64,000 nucleotides of DNA from UMGS755 sp045595795 (GCA_045595795.1 JAZOBC010000037.1:1-64000), one strand, 5' to 3'; counted from the stretch's first letter, positions 42,315 through 51,584 are shown. Notes: generated by a model from the letters alone, not told the origin. Program-made: numbers and translations.

Positions 42315-43478
42315 ATGATGAAAGAAACAAGAAAGCTGTTTACGTCTGAATCTGTAACAGAGGGACATCCCGATAAAATTTCAGATATTATTTCAGACGC
42401 AATTTTAGACGAAATTTTAAAGCATGACCCCATGGGGCGTGTCGCATGTGAAGTAACCGTTACAACCGGCTTGGTCATGGTTGTGGGGGAAATTTCTACC
42501 ACCACCTATGTTGACATCAGCAAAGTTGTCCGCGAATGCGTGCGTGAGGTGGGCTATGACCGTGCAAAATATGGCTTTGATTGTGACACTTGTGCTGTTA
42601 TCACCGCCATTGATGAGCAATCCCCCGACATTGCACTGGGTGTTGACCGCGAAGGTGCCGGCGACCAGGGTATTATGTTCGGCTATGCCTGCAATGAAAC
42701 CGAAGAACTCATGCCGCTGTCAATCAGCCTGGCCCATAAGCTGACCTTAAAGCTCTCTCAGGTTCGCAAGTCCGGTGAGATTGATTATATCCGTCCCGAT
42801 GGCAAGTCTCAGGTAACTGTTGTGTATGATGAAAATGACTGTCCTATTGCTGTTGATACTGTGGTTATCTCCACTCAGCACAGTGAGGATGTGACACAAG
42901 AACAGCTCAAGAAGGACATTATGGAAAAGGTCATTCTCCCCGTAATTCCGGCTTCTTTATTAACAGAAGACACTAAATACTACATTAATCCCACCGGCCG
43001 CTTTGTTGTGGGTGGCCCTCAGGGTGACTCCGGTCACACCGGCAGAAAACTGATTGTGGATACCTACGGTGGTGCTGCACGCCACGGTGGCGGTGCTTTT
43101 TCCGGCAAGGATCCCACAAAGGTGGACCGTAGCGCTGCATATGCTGCTCGCTATGCTGCTAAAAACGTGGTTGCTGCAGGGCTGGCTGATCGTTGCGAAT
43201 TACAGCTTGGCTATGCTATCGGCGTGGCAGAACCTGTTTCCGTGAGAGTGGATACCTTTGGAACCGCAAAAGTGCCGGATAGCGTGATTGAAGCACTCGT
43301 TGCCAAGCATTTTGACCTGCGTCCCTCTGCAATTATTGAAACGCTGGATCTCCGTCGTCCGATTTACAAGCAAACCGCATCTTACGGTCACTTTGGACGC
43401 ACAGATTTAGACCTACCCTGGGAAAAGACAGACAAGGCTGCATTGCTCAAAGAAGACGCAAAAAGCATGATGCAGTAA
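42315..43478 (+). CDS. metK: S-adenosylmethionine synthetase
   Basis: Makes SAM from methionine and ATP. The 387 residues include GHPDKISD near the start, GAGDQGIMFGYA, the glycine-rich loop GGGAFSGKDPTKVDRS and the IIETLDLRRPIYKQTA end. The ATG at 42315 follows GAGG by 9 nt; a GTG 15 nt earlier overlaps that site and is rejected. The 28-bp gap to rnjA excludes a SAM riboswitch directly upstream, so it is probably co-transcribed with rnjA. Confidence 0.96.
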   Translation: MMKETRKLFTSESVTEGHPDKISDIISDAILDEILKHDPMGRVACEVTVTTGLVMVVGEISTTTYVDISKVVRECVREVGYDRAKYGFDCDTCAVITAIDEQSPDIALGVDREGAGDQGIMFGYACNETEELMPLSISLAHKLTLKLSQVRKSGEIDYIRPDGKSQVTVVYDENDCPIAVDTVVISTQHSEDVTQEQLKKDIMEKVILPVIPASLLTEDTKYYINPTGRFVVGGPQGDSGHTGRKLIVDTYGGAARHGGGAFSGKDPTKVDRSAAYAARYAAKNVVAAGLADRCELQLGYAIGVAEPVSVRVDTFGTAKVPDSVIEALVAKHFDLRPSAIIETLDLRRPIYKQTASYGHFGRTDLDLPWEKTDKAALLKEDAKSMMQ

Positions 43479-43517
43479 AAGACCGAATTTAATTCACATT
43501 TTTAGGGGGTTCCATCC

Positions 43518-44201
43518 ATGAAGATATTGATTGTTGACGATGAAAAATTGTTGGTAAAAGGCATTAAATATAATTTTGAGCAGGAAGGCTATACTGTTCT
43601 GGCGGCCTATGATGGTGAGGAAGCTATTAAAATGGCATACGATAAAACCATTGACCTGATTATTTTGGACTTAATGCTTCCTAAAATTGACGGACTGGCT
43701 GTTTGCCAAAAAGTTCGTGAATTTTCCAATGTCCCCATTGTGATGCTGACTGCCAAAAATGAAGACATGGATAAAATTCTGGGCTTAGAATATGGTGCTG
43801 ATGATTATTTAACCAAGCCTTTTAACATCTTAGAACTAAAGGCGCGTGTAAAAGCTGTTTTACGTCGTATGACGCCGGCTGACAGCCCCGCTAAAGAAAG
43901 CATCGTCTCCATCGGTAACGTGAAGCTTGATTACAATTTACGTCGCGTCATTGTTGGTGAAAAAACCATTGATCTGACTGCTAAGGAATTTGACTTGATG
44001 GATTTGTTCGTTTGTAATGCCGGTAAGGTCTATTCACGTGAGAATCTGCTGGATATTGTCTGGGGCTATGACTATCCCGGTGATGTTCGCACCGTTGACG
44101 TTCATGTAAGACGTCTGCGCGAGAAGATTGAGCCGAACCCTGCAGAACCGATTTATATTCACACAAAATGGGGAGTTGGTTACTATTTTAAAGAAGCTTA
44201 A
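43518..44201 (+). CDS. OmpR/PhoB-family response regulator
   Basis: A 227-residue two-domain regulator. The receiver domain (1-115) has the acidic pair DDEK, the phosphorylation aspartate in LIILDLMLPKIDG (near 53) and the lysine in TKPFN. The DNA-binding winged helix (about 130-225) contains LTAKEFDLMDLF and the RTVDVHVRRLREKIE recognition region. It resembles WalR/PhoP-type regulators. AGGGGG precedes the ATG. The kinase gene overlaps its 3' end. Confidence 0.94.
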   Translation: MKILIVDDEKLLVKGIKYNFEQEGYTVLAAYDGEEAIKMAYDKTIDLIILDLMLPKIDGLAVCQKVREFSNVPIVMLTAKNEDMDKILGLEYGADDYLTKPFNILELKARVKAVLRRMTPADSPAKESIVSIGNVKLDYNLRRVIVGEKTIDLTAKEFDLMDLFVCNAGKVYSRENLLDIVWGYDYPGDVRTVDVHVRRLREKIEPNPAEPIYIHTKWGVGYYFKEA

Positions 44202-45603
44202 ACCAGGTAGCATCAACATTCGTTGGAAAATTGCAGTCACCTACCTGATTATCATTTTAGTTGCGCTGGGTATTTTTAGTTCCTTTGTGTTGTCAACGCT
44301 TTATACCTCCTTGTTTGACCAAAAAAAAATGGAGGTTTTAACAAGTGCTAACGTCATTGCCAGCATCATCTCCGAAAACTTTTCAGATGAATATATCAGC
44401 CATCGTCTGCCGCAACTGCCTCTTGAAAAAAATGCCCGTGCAATTGTTGTCAACACGGACAGCATGGTCATTTATGACTCCTATAAAGAAACAAATATCA
44501 AGAACAAAACTTTCCTTAATGTTTCCATCACCAGTGCACTGCTCGCCGACGGGAAAAACTCCTCCAACGCCTTTAAAGAAGAAGGAAGTTGGTTTATTGA
44601 CGCCGCTGTGCCCATCATCAAAAACACAAAAACAGTAGGCGCTGTCTATCTGATTCAATCCGGTGATTCCACAGAGGAAGTAATTTTACATATCCGCTAT
44701 ATTTTGCTTATGTTGGCGGGTTTAATTGTTGTGTTCGTGGGCATCTTCAGTGCTTCCATGGCAAAGGTTCTCACCCTACCTATTGAAAAGTTTACCAAAT
44801 TTATTAACAACATGCCGAAGGATAGCCTGCAGCATGTTCAAATCAATTCACATGATGAAATTGGCCAGCTTGCCATTGCATTTAATAATTTGATTGACCG
44901 CATGGCAGAACTTGAAGATAAGAGAAGTGCCTTTGTTTCCAATGCCTCACACGAGCTCAAAACACCTCTTTCTATTATTAAATTATTGTCTGACTCCTTA
45001 ATGCAAACCGAAAATCCCGATCCTGAATTCATCAAGGAATTTTTAAGTGACATGAGCAAAGAGGTAGATAGACTGACGCGCATCATCGAAAAACTACTGG
45101 ATATGACGAAGATGGACTCCAGTCAAATGCATATGCAACTCATTCATACAGATATACGTGACATCGTTCGCGATGTGTATGATAAACTGGTGCCTCTTGC
45201 AAAAAATAAAAATATTACATTATCGCTGAATCAGCCAGACGGCGAAGTAATTTTGCCGATCGAGCGCGACACGCTCACTGAGGCAATTTATAACATTGCA
45301 GATAACAGCATTAAATATACCGAAAGCGGCGGTAGCGTCACGTTGAGCGTCAGCCGCGACTTAGGAAGCGTCTATGTTGCAGTGACCGACACCGGCATCG
45401 GCATTCCCAAAGAAGAAGTTCAAAAGATTTTTGACCGTTTCTATCGGGTGGATAAAGCACGTGCCCGTGAAACTGGCGGTACCGGTCTGGGGCTCTCCAT
45501 TGCCTTAGATGCCGTAAAGTTGCACGGCGGACACATTGAAGTAAAGAGTGAAGAGGAAGTTGGAAGTCGCTTTACTATCACCCTGCCCTACGCGGAGGAA
45601 TGA
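44128..45603 (+). CDS. Membrane sensor histidine kinase (partner of the upstream regulator)
   Basis: A kinase of up to 491 residues. Helix 1 (IAVTYLIIILVALGIFSSFV), an extracytoplasmic PAS-like sensor of about 130 residues and helix 2 (YILLMLAGLIVVFVGIFSAS) are followed by a HAMP domain, the H-box FVSNASHELKTPLSII, the N-box NIADNSIKYTE and the ATP lid DTGIGIPKEEV with GGTGLGLSIA. The start is uncertain: TTG at 44128 overlaps the regulator by 74 bp, and a TTG at 44176 gives a more usual N-terminus, but neither has a good ribosome-binding site. The signal is unknown. Confidence 0.9.
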   Translation: MSRTLQNRFIFTQNGELVTILKKLKPGSINIRWKIAVTYLIIILVALGIFSSFVLSTLYTSLFDQKKMEVLTSANVIASIISENFSDEYISHRLPQLPLEKNARAIVVNTDSMVIYDSYKETNIKNKTFLNVSITSALLADGKNSSNAFKEEGSWFIDAAVPIIKNTKTVGAVYLIQSGDSTEEVILHIRYILLMLAGLIVVFVGIFSASMAKVLTLPIEKFTKFINNMPKDSLQHVQINSHDEIGQLAIAFNNLIDRMAELEDKRSAFVSNASHELKTPLSIIKLLSDSLMQTENPDPEFIKEFLSDMSKEVDRLTRIIEKLLDMTKMDSSQMHMQLIHTDIRDIVRDVYDKLVPLAKNKNITLSLNQPDGEVILPIERDTLTEAIYNIADNSIKYTESGGSVTLSVSRDLGSVYVAVTDTGIGIPKEEVQKIFDRFYRVDKARARETGGTGLGLSIALDAVKLHGGHIEVKSEEEVGSRFTITLPYAEE

Positions 45604-45604
45604 C

Positions 45605-46753
45605 ATGATTTATTTAGATAACAGCGCCACCACCAGACCCTATGATGAAGTCATAGCACTCATGGTGAACATGCAGCAAGATAATTTCGGTAATCCCTCC
45701 TCGCTTCATCATGCAGGGGTTTTGGCAGAACGCGCAACCGCAAAAGCGCGGGAGCAGGTTTTATCAGCATTGGGTGCGCAAGATGGCAATTTTGTGTTCA
45801 CCGCCGGTGGAACAGAAGCTAATAATTTGGCTATCTTAGGCTCGCAACTCCACCGCGTCCGTCGCACACCACGTATCATCACCTCACAAATTGAGCACCC
45901 CTCTGTTTCTGAAACAGTGCACCATTTAAAGAGCTTAGGTGCAGACTGCCAGTTTGTTAGGGTCGACAGTAGCGGTCATGTGGATGTGGAGCATTTTGAA
46001 AGCATTTTAAACGATGAAACTACATTGGTTTCGGTGATGACAGTCAACAATGAAACCGGCAGCATACAAGATATTGCTGCTCTTTCTAAGCTGACAAAAC
46101 AAAAGAATCCCGATGCGCTGTTCCATACTGATGCGGTACAGGCGTTTGGAAAGATTCCGATTCGAGTGCAAAACGCATCTATTGACCTTCTTTCGGTTAG
46201 CGGCCATAAAATCAACGGTCCAAAGGGAACCGGTGGTTTATATATCCGCCCTCGGGTTCATATTAAACCCATTCTCTACGGCGGCGGTCAGGAAGGCGGT
46301 CTGCGTAGCGGTACGCAAAACAGTCCCGCCATTGCCGGATTTGGTTTAGCTGCCGAAATAACCTGCACGCACTTAGAGCAAAAAGCAGAAAACATGTCTC
46401 GCCTACGTGATTTATTAATCCAAGGACTGTCAAACGTTCCCGGCTGCACAGTTGTCACTCAGGGTAATACCGCACCGCACGTTGTTTGTGCTGTTTTCCC
46501 CGGACTAAAATCTGAGACACTGCTACACACCTTAGAGGCGCGGAACATCTATGTTTCCAGCGGTTCGGCGTGCTCATCCAACAAACCACAGCTTTCTCCC
46601 ACCCTACTGGCTATGGGACGTAGCCGCAAGGAAATCGAGGGTGCGATTCGCTTTAGCTTAGGTCATGATACTACCGAAGCCGACATTGTGCAAACGCTTG
46701 AGGCTGTCCAAGAGGATGCACGCCTGTTGCTTGGCATATCCGGTATTCGATAA
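45605..46753 (+). CDS. Cysteine desulfurase (NifS/IscS-like, PLP-dependent)
   Basis: Removes sulfur from cysteine for Fe-S clusters or tRNA thiolation. The 382 residues open IYLDNSATTRPYDEV, bind PLP through the lysine in SVSGHKINGPKGTGG, and carry the catalytic cysteine in SSGSACSSNKPQ, with the extra serine of the IscS-type loop. The ATG at 45605 starts one base after the kinase stop, with GGAGGA 5 nt before it. No iscU or thiI is adjacent; the mnmA-like gene at 63627 could be a downstream user of the sulfur. Confidence 0.93.
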   Translation: MIYLDNSATTRPYDEVIALMVNMQQDNFGNPSSLHHAGVLAERATAKAREQVLSALGAQDGNFVFTAGGTEANNLAILGSQLHRVRRTPRIITSQIEHPSVSETVHHLKSLGADCQFVRVDSSGHVDVEHFESILNDETTLVSVMTVNNETGSIQDIAALSKLTKQKNPDALFHTDAVQAFGKIPIRVQNASIDLLSVSGHKINGPKGTGGLYIRPRVHIKPILYGGGQEGGLRSGTQNSPAIAGFGLAAEITCTHLEQKAENMSRLRDLLIQGLSNVPGCTVVTQGNTAPHVVCAVFPGLKSETLLHTLEARNIYVSSGSACSSNKPQLSPTLLAMGRSRKEIEGAIRFSLGHDTTEADIVQTLEAVQEDARLLLGISGIR

Positions 46754-46891
46754 ACAAAAAGAACCTTGCATGTTTTTTATGGCCTACTTCATATAATAAC
46801 AGTAAATGCATCAACAAAGGCCAAAATGTAAATGCTGAATATTGATTACTAACTGCTCCTATACGCAGTTACGAGAAAGGAACTGCAAAAC

Positions 46892-47407
46892 GTGAAAAAT
46901 ATCGTTTTAATTGGATTTATGGGTGTTGGAAAAACAACCATCGGCAAGCGGATTGCTGCAAAACTGAAAATTGATTTTCATGATACCGATGCTGCGATTG
47001 CGCGATGTGAGAAAATGCCGGTACATGAACTACTGAGAAAAAAAGGAGCAAAATATTTTGAGGGCGCACAGCGATTTGCTGTTTCCACCTTAGCACAAAA
47101 TAGTGGTTGCTTAATCTCTACCGGTGGTGACACTGTGATGGATGATTTCAACCTAGCCGAGCTGCAAAAAAACGGCATTTTGTTTTGGCTAAAGGCAACA
47201 CCTGAAACCATTTACAAAAACACGCGGCACTCTCCCGGGAAGCGCCCCACTTTAGCAACCGTATCTTTAGATGCGCTCAGTCAAATGATTGCAGAGCGCG
47301 AACCTTTTTACAGTCAGGCAGATGTTGTAATTTCTGTGGATCATGATAGCATTGATGATGTAGCAGAGCAAATCATTCAGGAATATCTTCTGAAAACAAA
47401 AGAATAG
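46892..47407 (+). CDS. Shikimate-kinase-like protein
   Basis: A 171-residue P-loop kinase in the shikimate kinase fold: Walker A GFMGVGKTT, DTD in the position of the shikimate-binding aspartate, a lid region KRPTL and EREPFY near the end. Two key features differ: the FRxxE motif holding the shikimate-binding arginine reads FEGAQ, and the GGG loop reads GGD. It may be a working but divergent AroK or a kinase for another small alcohol. The start is GTG at 46892, 10 nt after AAAGGA. The 138-bp gap before it has a -10-like TATAAT (46792-46797) without a good -35. Confidence 0.75.
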   Translation: MKNIVLIGFMGVGKTTIGKRIAAKLKIDFHDTDAAIARCEKMPVHELLRKKGAKYFEGAQRFAVSTLAQNSGCLISTGGDTVMDDFNLAELQKNGILFWLKATPETIYKNTRHSPGKRPTLATVSLDALSQMIAEREPFYSQADVVISVDHDSIDDVAEQIIQEYLLKTKE

Positions 47408-47422
47408 AAAGGATGTTATACA

Positions 47423-47764
47423 ATGGAAAACTGTGTTTTTTGTAAAATTCTTGCCGGTGAAATCCCGTCAAAAAAAGTCTACGAAGATGATTTGGTGTAT
47501 GCCTTTCACGATATTGCACCGGCAGCACCGGTACATATTTTAATCATTCCCAAAGAACATCTGTGTTGTTTAAACGCGGCAGATAGTTCTCACCAGGCAC
47601 TCTTAGGACATATTCTGTTGACTGCTCAAAAGCTTGCAAAAGAGTTGGGTGTGGACGAAAGCGGCTATCGCATTATCAATAACTGCGGTGAAAACGCCGG
47701 TCAAACCGTGTTCCACCTGCACTTCCATCTTCTGGCTGGTAGTACCTTTACAAATTTAGTATAA
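47423..47764 (+). CDS. HIT-family nucleotide hydrolase (HinT-like)
   Basis: A 113-residue histidine-triad protein, usually a purine nucleoside phosphoramidase. It begins CVFCKILAGEIPS, with the two zinc-binding cysteines, and the triad is HLHFHLL near the C-terminus, after NCGENAGQTV. It follows the kinase by 15 bp with AAAGGA upstream and ends in a terminator. Confidence 0.93.
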   Translation: MENCVFCKILAGEIPSKKVYEDDLVYAFHDIAPAAPVHILIIPKEHLCCLNAADSSHQALLGHILLTAQKLAKELGVDESGYRIINNCGENAGQTVFHLHFHLLAGSTFTNLV

Positions 47765-47765
47765 A

Positions 47766-47812
47766 CAAAAAGGCTGTAGCAAAATGAACATATTCTGCTA
47801 CAGCTTTTTTTT
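47766..47812. terminator. Bidirectional terminator after the HIT gene
   Basis: Stem GCTGTAGCA / TGCTACAGC (47773-47804), five A on the left, eight T on the right. The stop codon of the convergent XRE gene lies in the right arm. Confidence 0.8.
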
Positions 47813-48049
47813 ATTTATATTCTTATTCTTCTCCGCATATCCCGCAGGCTGATCAATCAATCCAATGATGTAATCTGCCGAAACCTGATATAACTCGCAC
47901 AAAATAAACAAATCCTCTATTTTTAATTCAGCTCTGCCGGTTTCAATATGGTTATAACCCTGCTGTGATTTTTGTAATTGCTCTCCCACATAAGCCTGCG
48001 TATAGTCATGGTCTTCACGCAAGGCTTTGAGTCTTTCTCTGTAATTCAT
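47798..48049 (-). CDS. XRE/Cro-type helix-turn-helix regulator
   Basis: An 83-residue DNA-binding protein with one HTH domain (about 5-60; MNYRERLKALREDHDYTQAY, then QLQKSQQGYNHIETGRAEL as turn and recognition helix) and a lysine-rich tail. It resembles small phage-type or SinR-like repressors. The ATG at 48049 follows GGGA by 8 nt; a longer frame has no site. Divergent from the membrane protein at 48171, with repeated TTGAGTA elements between them that are probably its operators. Confidence 0.88.
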   Translation of the reverse strand: MNYRERLKALREDHDYTQAYVGEQLQKSQQGYNHIETGRAELKIEDLFILCELYQVSADYIIGLIDQPAGYAEKNKNINKKKL

Positions 48050-48090
48050 GCAATCATTCCCTTTGTTTATACTGTATAAAAAGCATAGCA

Positions 48091-48155
48091 TACTCATAAT
48101 TTGAGTATTGATTTTTACTCAAAGATTGAGTATAATTATATTATTATACTCTCAA
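48091..48155. promoter_or_regulatory. Operator cluster of TTGAGTA/TACTCAA half-sites
   Basis: Half-sites in alternating orientation: TACTCA (48091), TTGAGTA (48101-48107), TACTCAA (48116-48122), TTGAGTA (48126-48132) and TACTC-TCAA (48147-48155). Pairs form inverted repeats with 8 and 14 bp between arms. They overlap the + promoter and lie between the divergent XRE and membrane-protein genes. Confidence 0.72.
48108..48136 (+). promoter_or_regulatory. Promoter of the small membrane protein
   Basis: TTGATT (48108-48113), 17 bp, TATAAT (48131-48136). Both boxes are embedded in the TTGAGTA repeats, so a bound XRE protein would block RNA polymerase. Confidence 0.72.
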
Positions 48156-48170
48156 ATTGGAAGGAAAATT

Positions 48171-48623
48171 ATGAAGAAAGACATTTTAATTCGAAGCAAG
48201 CACTATCGTCTCAACAAAATTACATTATTCCTTTCTGTTTTTGCCGGAATTATATTTTTAATTTTAATCACAATTCCGACCGAAACCCTTTTATCTAAAG
48301 CCGGCTATGTTCTTTTTGCCATGTTGTTACTTTCTTTGTGCTTCATGATCACCATCGTCAGTTGTCAACTCTTTTGCTACACAATCTTTGTAACAGAAAC
48401 CTGCATTTATGCATTTACATTGTCAGGGAAATACATAAGCTTGCCAATAGAATCCATTACCTATATCAAAACCAGTTGTTGTCTTAGGACAATACATATC
48501 GGAACGCCTACAAAAGAAATTAGATGTAAGCTTGTTAAAAACCAATTAGATATTTACTGTGTGATTAGTTGCCTGCTAACGGAGCGTTGGAAGCAAAAAA
48601 AACCTTTTTCAAACATATCATAG
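48171..48623 (+). CDS. Small membrane protein of unknown function, divergent from an XRE regulator
   Basis: 150 residues: a basic start (MKKDILIRSKHYRLNK), two helices (about 17-37 and 45-68), then a beta-rich soluble tail of about 75 residues that could be a small PH-like domain. I do not recognise the family. It contains seven cysteines, three of them within the tail's KTSCCLRT and IRCKL segments. AAGGA lies 7 nt before the ATG at 48171. The gene is probably repressed by the adjacent XRE protein and ends at the terminator at 48644-48678. Confidence 0.7.
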   Translation: MKKDILIRSKHYRLNKITLFLSVFAGIIFLILITIPTETLLSKAGYVLFAMLLLSLCFMITIVSCQLFCYTIFVTETCIYAFTLSGKYISLPIESITYIKTSCCLRTIHIGTPTKEIRCKLVKNQLDIYCVISCLLTERWKQKKPFSNIS

Positions 48624-48643
48624 TTGAGCATCGTAATGATACA

Positions 48644-48678
48644 AAAAGGCAGAAACGAAAAATTCGTTTCTGCCTTTT
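48644..48678. terminator. Convergent terminator between the membrane protein and eno
   Basis: Perfect 16-bp stem AAAAGGCAGAAACGAA / TTCGTTTCTGCCTTTT with loop AAA. A-rich left and T-rich right flanks serve both directions, ending the glycolytic operon on the minus strand. Confidence 0.9.
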
Positions 48679-48706
48679 ATTCTTACTTTTTTTCTTTAAA
48701 TCAATC

Positions 48707-50023
48707 TTATTTGTTTTTCAGATTGAACCAAGCATTGATACCGGGATAGTAAGCAACGTCACCCAGTTCTTCTTCAATTCTGAGAAGCTGATTGTATTTT
48801 GCAACACGGTCAGTTCTGGAAGGAGCACCGGTTTTGATCTGGCCGGAGTTTGTAGCAACGGCGATATCAGCAATGGTAGCATCCTCAGTTTCACCACTTC
48901 TGTGAGAAGTTACAGCGGTGTAACCGGCACGGTTAGCCATTTCAATTGCTTCTAAGGTTTCAGTTAAGGTACCAATCTGGTTAACCTTGATTAAAATGGA
49001 GTTTGCAACGCCCAGTTCAATACCCTTCTTCAGGCGTTCGGTATTGGTAACAAACAGGTCGTCACCAACCAGCTGAATCTTGTCACCCAGCTTATCGGTC
49101 AGGATCTTCCAAGCATCCCAGTCTTCTTCAGCAACACCATCTTCTAAGGAGATGATGGGATATTTAGCAGCTAAGTTTTCCCAGTACGCAACGATTTCGT
49201 CACGGGTCATGAAGATATCGGTCTTCCAGAAATAGTAACCATCTTTACCAATCTTCTTAGCTTCTTCAAACATTTCAGTTGCAGCAGCATCGATTGCAAT
49301 TCTGAAATCATCACCGGGCTTGAAGCCTGCTTTTTCAACAGCTTCAACGATTACCTGAATAGCTTCTTCATCGCTCTTTAAGTTAGGAGCAAAACCGCCT
49401 TCGTCACCAACTGCAGTGCTGTAGCCCTTGCCCTTTAAAACGCTCTTTAAGTTGTGGAATACTTCTGCACACCATCTCAGTGCTTCACGGAAAGAGGTAG
49501 CACCAACAGGCATAATCATGAATTCCTGAATGTTAACGCTGTTATCAGCATGCTTACCACCGTTGATGATGTTCATCATGGGAACAGGGAAAGTTTTGGC
49601 ATTGCAGCCACCAATGTAGTTATACAGGCTAACGCCTAAGGATTCAGCAGCAGCCTTAGCACAAGCTAAGGATACGCCCAAAATAGCGTTTGCGCCCAGA
49701 CGACCCTTATTGGGAGTGCCGTCCAATTCAATCATAGCACGGTCAATTGCAATCTGATCTAAAACGTTCATACCGATTACAGCTTCTGCAATTTCAGTGT
49801 TCACGTTTTCAACAGCCTTGCAAACGCCCTTACCTAAGTATTTGCTCTTGTCGCCATCGCGAAGCTCAACAGCTTCGAATGCACCGGTAGAAGCACCGGA
49901 GGGAACAGCAGCACGGCCTACATAACCATCCTCTGTATAAACCTCCACTTCAACGGTGGGATTGCCTCTTGAGTCCAGGATTTCTCTTGCCACTACATCA
50001 ATAATCTCAATGTACTGTTTCAT
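48707..50023 (-). CDS. eno: Enolase
   Basis: Converts 2-phosphoglycerate to phosphoenolpyruvate. Its 438 residues contain AREILDSRGNPTVEVEV, the GASTGAFEAVELRD loop, the metal ligands in AIDAAATEMF, SLEDGVAEEDW and LVGDDLFVTN, the catalytic lysine block ILIKVNQIGTLTE and SHRSGETED. It is the last gene of the pgk-tpi/gpmI/eno operon, 37 bp after gpmI, with AGGAGG upstream. Confidence 0.98.
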   Translation of the reverse strand: MKQYIEIIDVVAREILDSRGNPTVEVEVYTEDGYVGRAAVPSGASTGAFEAVELRDGDKSKYLGKGVCKAVENVNTEIAEAVIGMNVLDQIAIDRAMIELDGTPNKGRLGANAILGVSLACAKAAAESLGVSLYNYIGGCNAKTFPVPMMNIINGGKHADNSVNIQEFMIMPVGATSFREALRWCAEVFHNLKSVLKGKGYSTAVGDEGGFAPNLKSDEEAIQVIVEAVEKAGFKPGDDFRIAIDAAATEMFEEAKKIGKDGYYFWKTDIFMTRDEIVAYWENLAAKYPIISLEDGVAEEDWDAWKILTDKLGDKIQLVGDDLFVTNTERLKKGIELGVANSILIKVNQIGTLTETLEAIEMANRAGYTAVTSHRSGETEDATIADIAVATNSGQIKTGAPSRTDRVAKYNQLLRIEEELGDVAYYPGINAWFNLKNK

Positions 50024-50060
50024 GTTGTTTTTTCCTCCTATAAAATTATATTATTTTTTC

Positions 50061-51584
50061 TTAAATAATCAGGCTTTTGCCTGTCATTTCACTTGGTTGG
50101 GGTAAATCTAAAATTGTAAGCATGGTGGGAGCAATATCTGCCAAACAGCCACCGTCACGCAGGGTAACGTCCTGCCCTACCACCACGAAAGGCACCTTAA
50201 AGGTTGTATGCGCTGTAAAAGGTTCACCGTTTTCGGGGTCAACCATTTGGTCAGCATTACCGTGGTCAGCCGTAATCAGCGCAACGCCACCTTTTGCCAG
50301 CACTGCATCAACCACCTTACCCATGCAACTGTCAACAGTTTCAACCGCCTGCTGTGCTGCTGAAAATACGCCGGTGTGACCAACCATGTCACAATTAGCA
50401 AAGTTTAGAATAATCACATCATACGCATCAGACTGAATACGTTTAATGGCTTCTTCCATAACTTCAACGGCACTCATCTCAGGCTTTAAATCATAGGTTG
50501 CAACCTTTGGTGATGCAATCAGTGCACGATCTTCACCGGGAGAAATTGCTTCTACGCCACCATTAAAGAAGAAGGTAACGTGAGCATATTTTTCCGTTTC
50601 GGCAATTCTCAACTGAGAAAGATTGTTTTTGGAAAGATATTCACCCAACGTATTTTCTAAGGTTTGAGGACGAAAAGCCACATCCACGTTGGGCATAGTC
50701 TTATCATATTGGGTCATGCACACATAGTGCATGGGCTGATATTCTCTAGAGAAGCCGGAAAATTCGGGATCAACCAAAACGCGGGTAATTTCTCTGGCAC
50801 GGTCAGGACGGAAGTTTGCGAAAATAACGCTGTCACCCTCTGCCATCACACCCACCGGTGCATCGTTTTCTGTTACAACAACAGGAATCACGAATTCGTC
50901 TGTCACTTCCTTTTCATAAGAAAGCGCAACTGCTTCAACAGGGTCAGAAATTCGTTCGCCAATACCCAGCACCATCGCTTCATAAGCCTTTTCCACACGT
51001 TCCCAGCGATTGTCACGGTCCATAGCATAATATCTGCCCATTACCGTAGCAATTTTGCCGCAACCGATGGAAGCAAGCTCATCACGCAGGGCTGCCACAA
51101 AATCTTGACCGGATGAGGGAGGCACATCGCGACCGTCTAAGAAGCAATGAAGATATACCTTGGAAAGTCCCTCACGTTTTGCAAGCTCAACCAAAGCATA
51201 AATATGGCTGTTGTGGCTGTGAACGCCACCATCAGATAACAAACCCATAATGTGCAGAGCTGAATTTTTCTCCTTGCAGTTTTTCACTGCCTGAAGCAAT
51301 GCTTCGTTTTCAAAAAAGTCGCCATCTGCAATGGACTTGGTGATTCTGGTCAGCTCCTGATATACAATACGGCCTGCGCCAATATTGGTGTGACCCACTT
51401 CAGAGTTGCCCATCTGTCCCTCCGGCAAGCCAACGGCCATACCGGAAGCATCCAATGCGGTGTTAGGACATTGTGCCATCAGCCGATCCATATTGGGGGT
51501 GCTTGCCGCAAAAATGGCATTCCCCTCAGCTACGGGATTGATTCCATAGCCATCTAAAATACAAAGTAACAAAGGTTTTTTCAT
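50061..51584 (-). CDS. gpmI: 2,3-bisphosphoglycerate-independent phosphoglycerate mutase
   Basis: Interconverts 3- and 2-phosphoglycerate through a phosphoserine, using two Mn2+. The 507 residues start with the metal motif CILDGYG. The catalytic serine is in GQMGNSEVGHTNIGAGR (near 63), and later ligands are in TADHGNAD. The ATG at 51584 is preferred because GGGAG lies 8 nt upstream and MKKPLLLCILDGYG fits the family. It lies 23 bp after the pgk-tpi fusion. Confidence 0.97.
   Translation of the reverse strand: MKKPLLLCILDGYGINPVAEGNAIFAASTPNMDRLMAQCPNTALDASGMAVGLPEGQMGNSEVGHTNIGAGRIVYQELTRITKSIADGDFFENEALLQAVKNCKEKNSALHIMGLLSDGGVHSHNSHIYALVELAKREGLSKVYLHCFLDGRDVPPSSGQDFVAALRDELASIGCGKIATVMGRYYAMDRDNRWERVEKAYEAMVLGIGERISDPVEAVALSYEKEVTDEFVIPVVVTENDAPVGVMAEGDSVIFANFRPDRAREITRVLVDPEFSGFSREYQPMHYVCMTQYDKTMPNVDVAFRPQTLENTLGEYLSKNNLSQLRIAETEKYAHVTFFFNGGVEAISPGEDRALIASPKVATYDLKPEMSAVEVMEEAIKRIQSDAYDVIILNFANCDMVGHTGVFSAAQQAVETVDSCMGKVVDAVLAKGGVALITADHGNADQMVDPENGEPFTAHTTFKVPFVVVGQDVTLRDGGCLADIAPTMLTILDLPQPSEMTGKSLII

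Noticed and set aside
48569..48955. A 128-residue plus-strand frame overlapping the end of eno
   Set aside because: It crosses a strong terminator and is antisense to well-conserved enolase codons.
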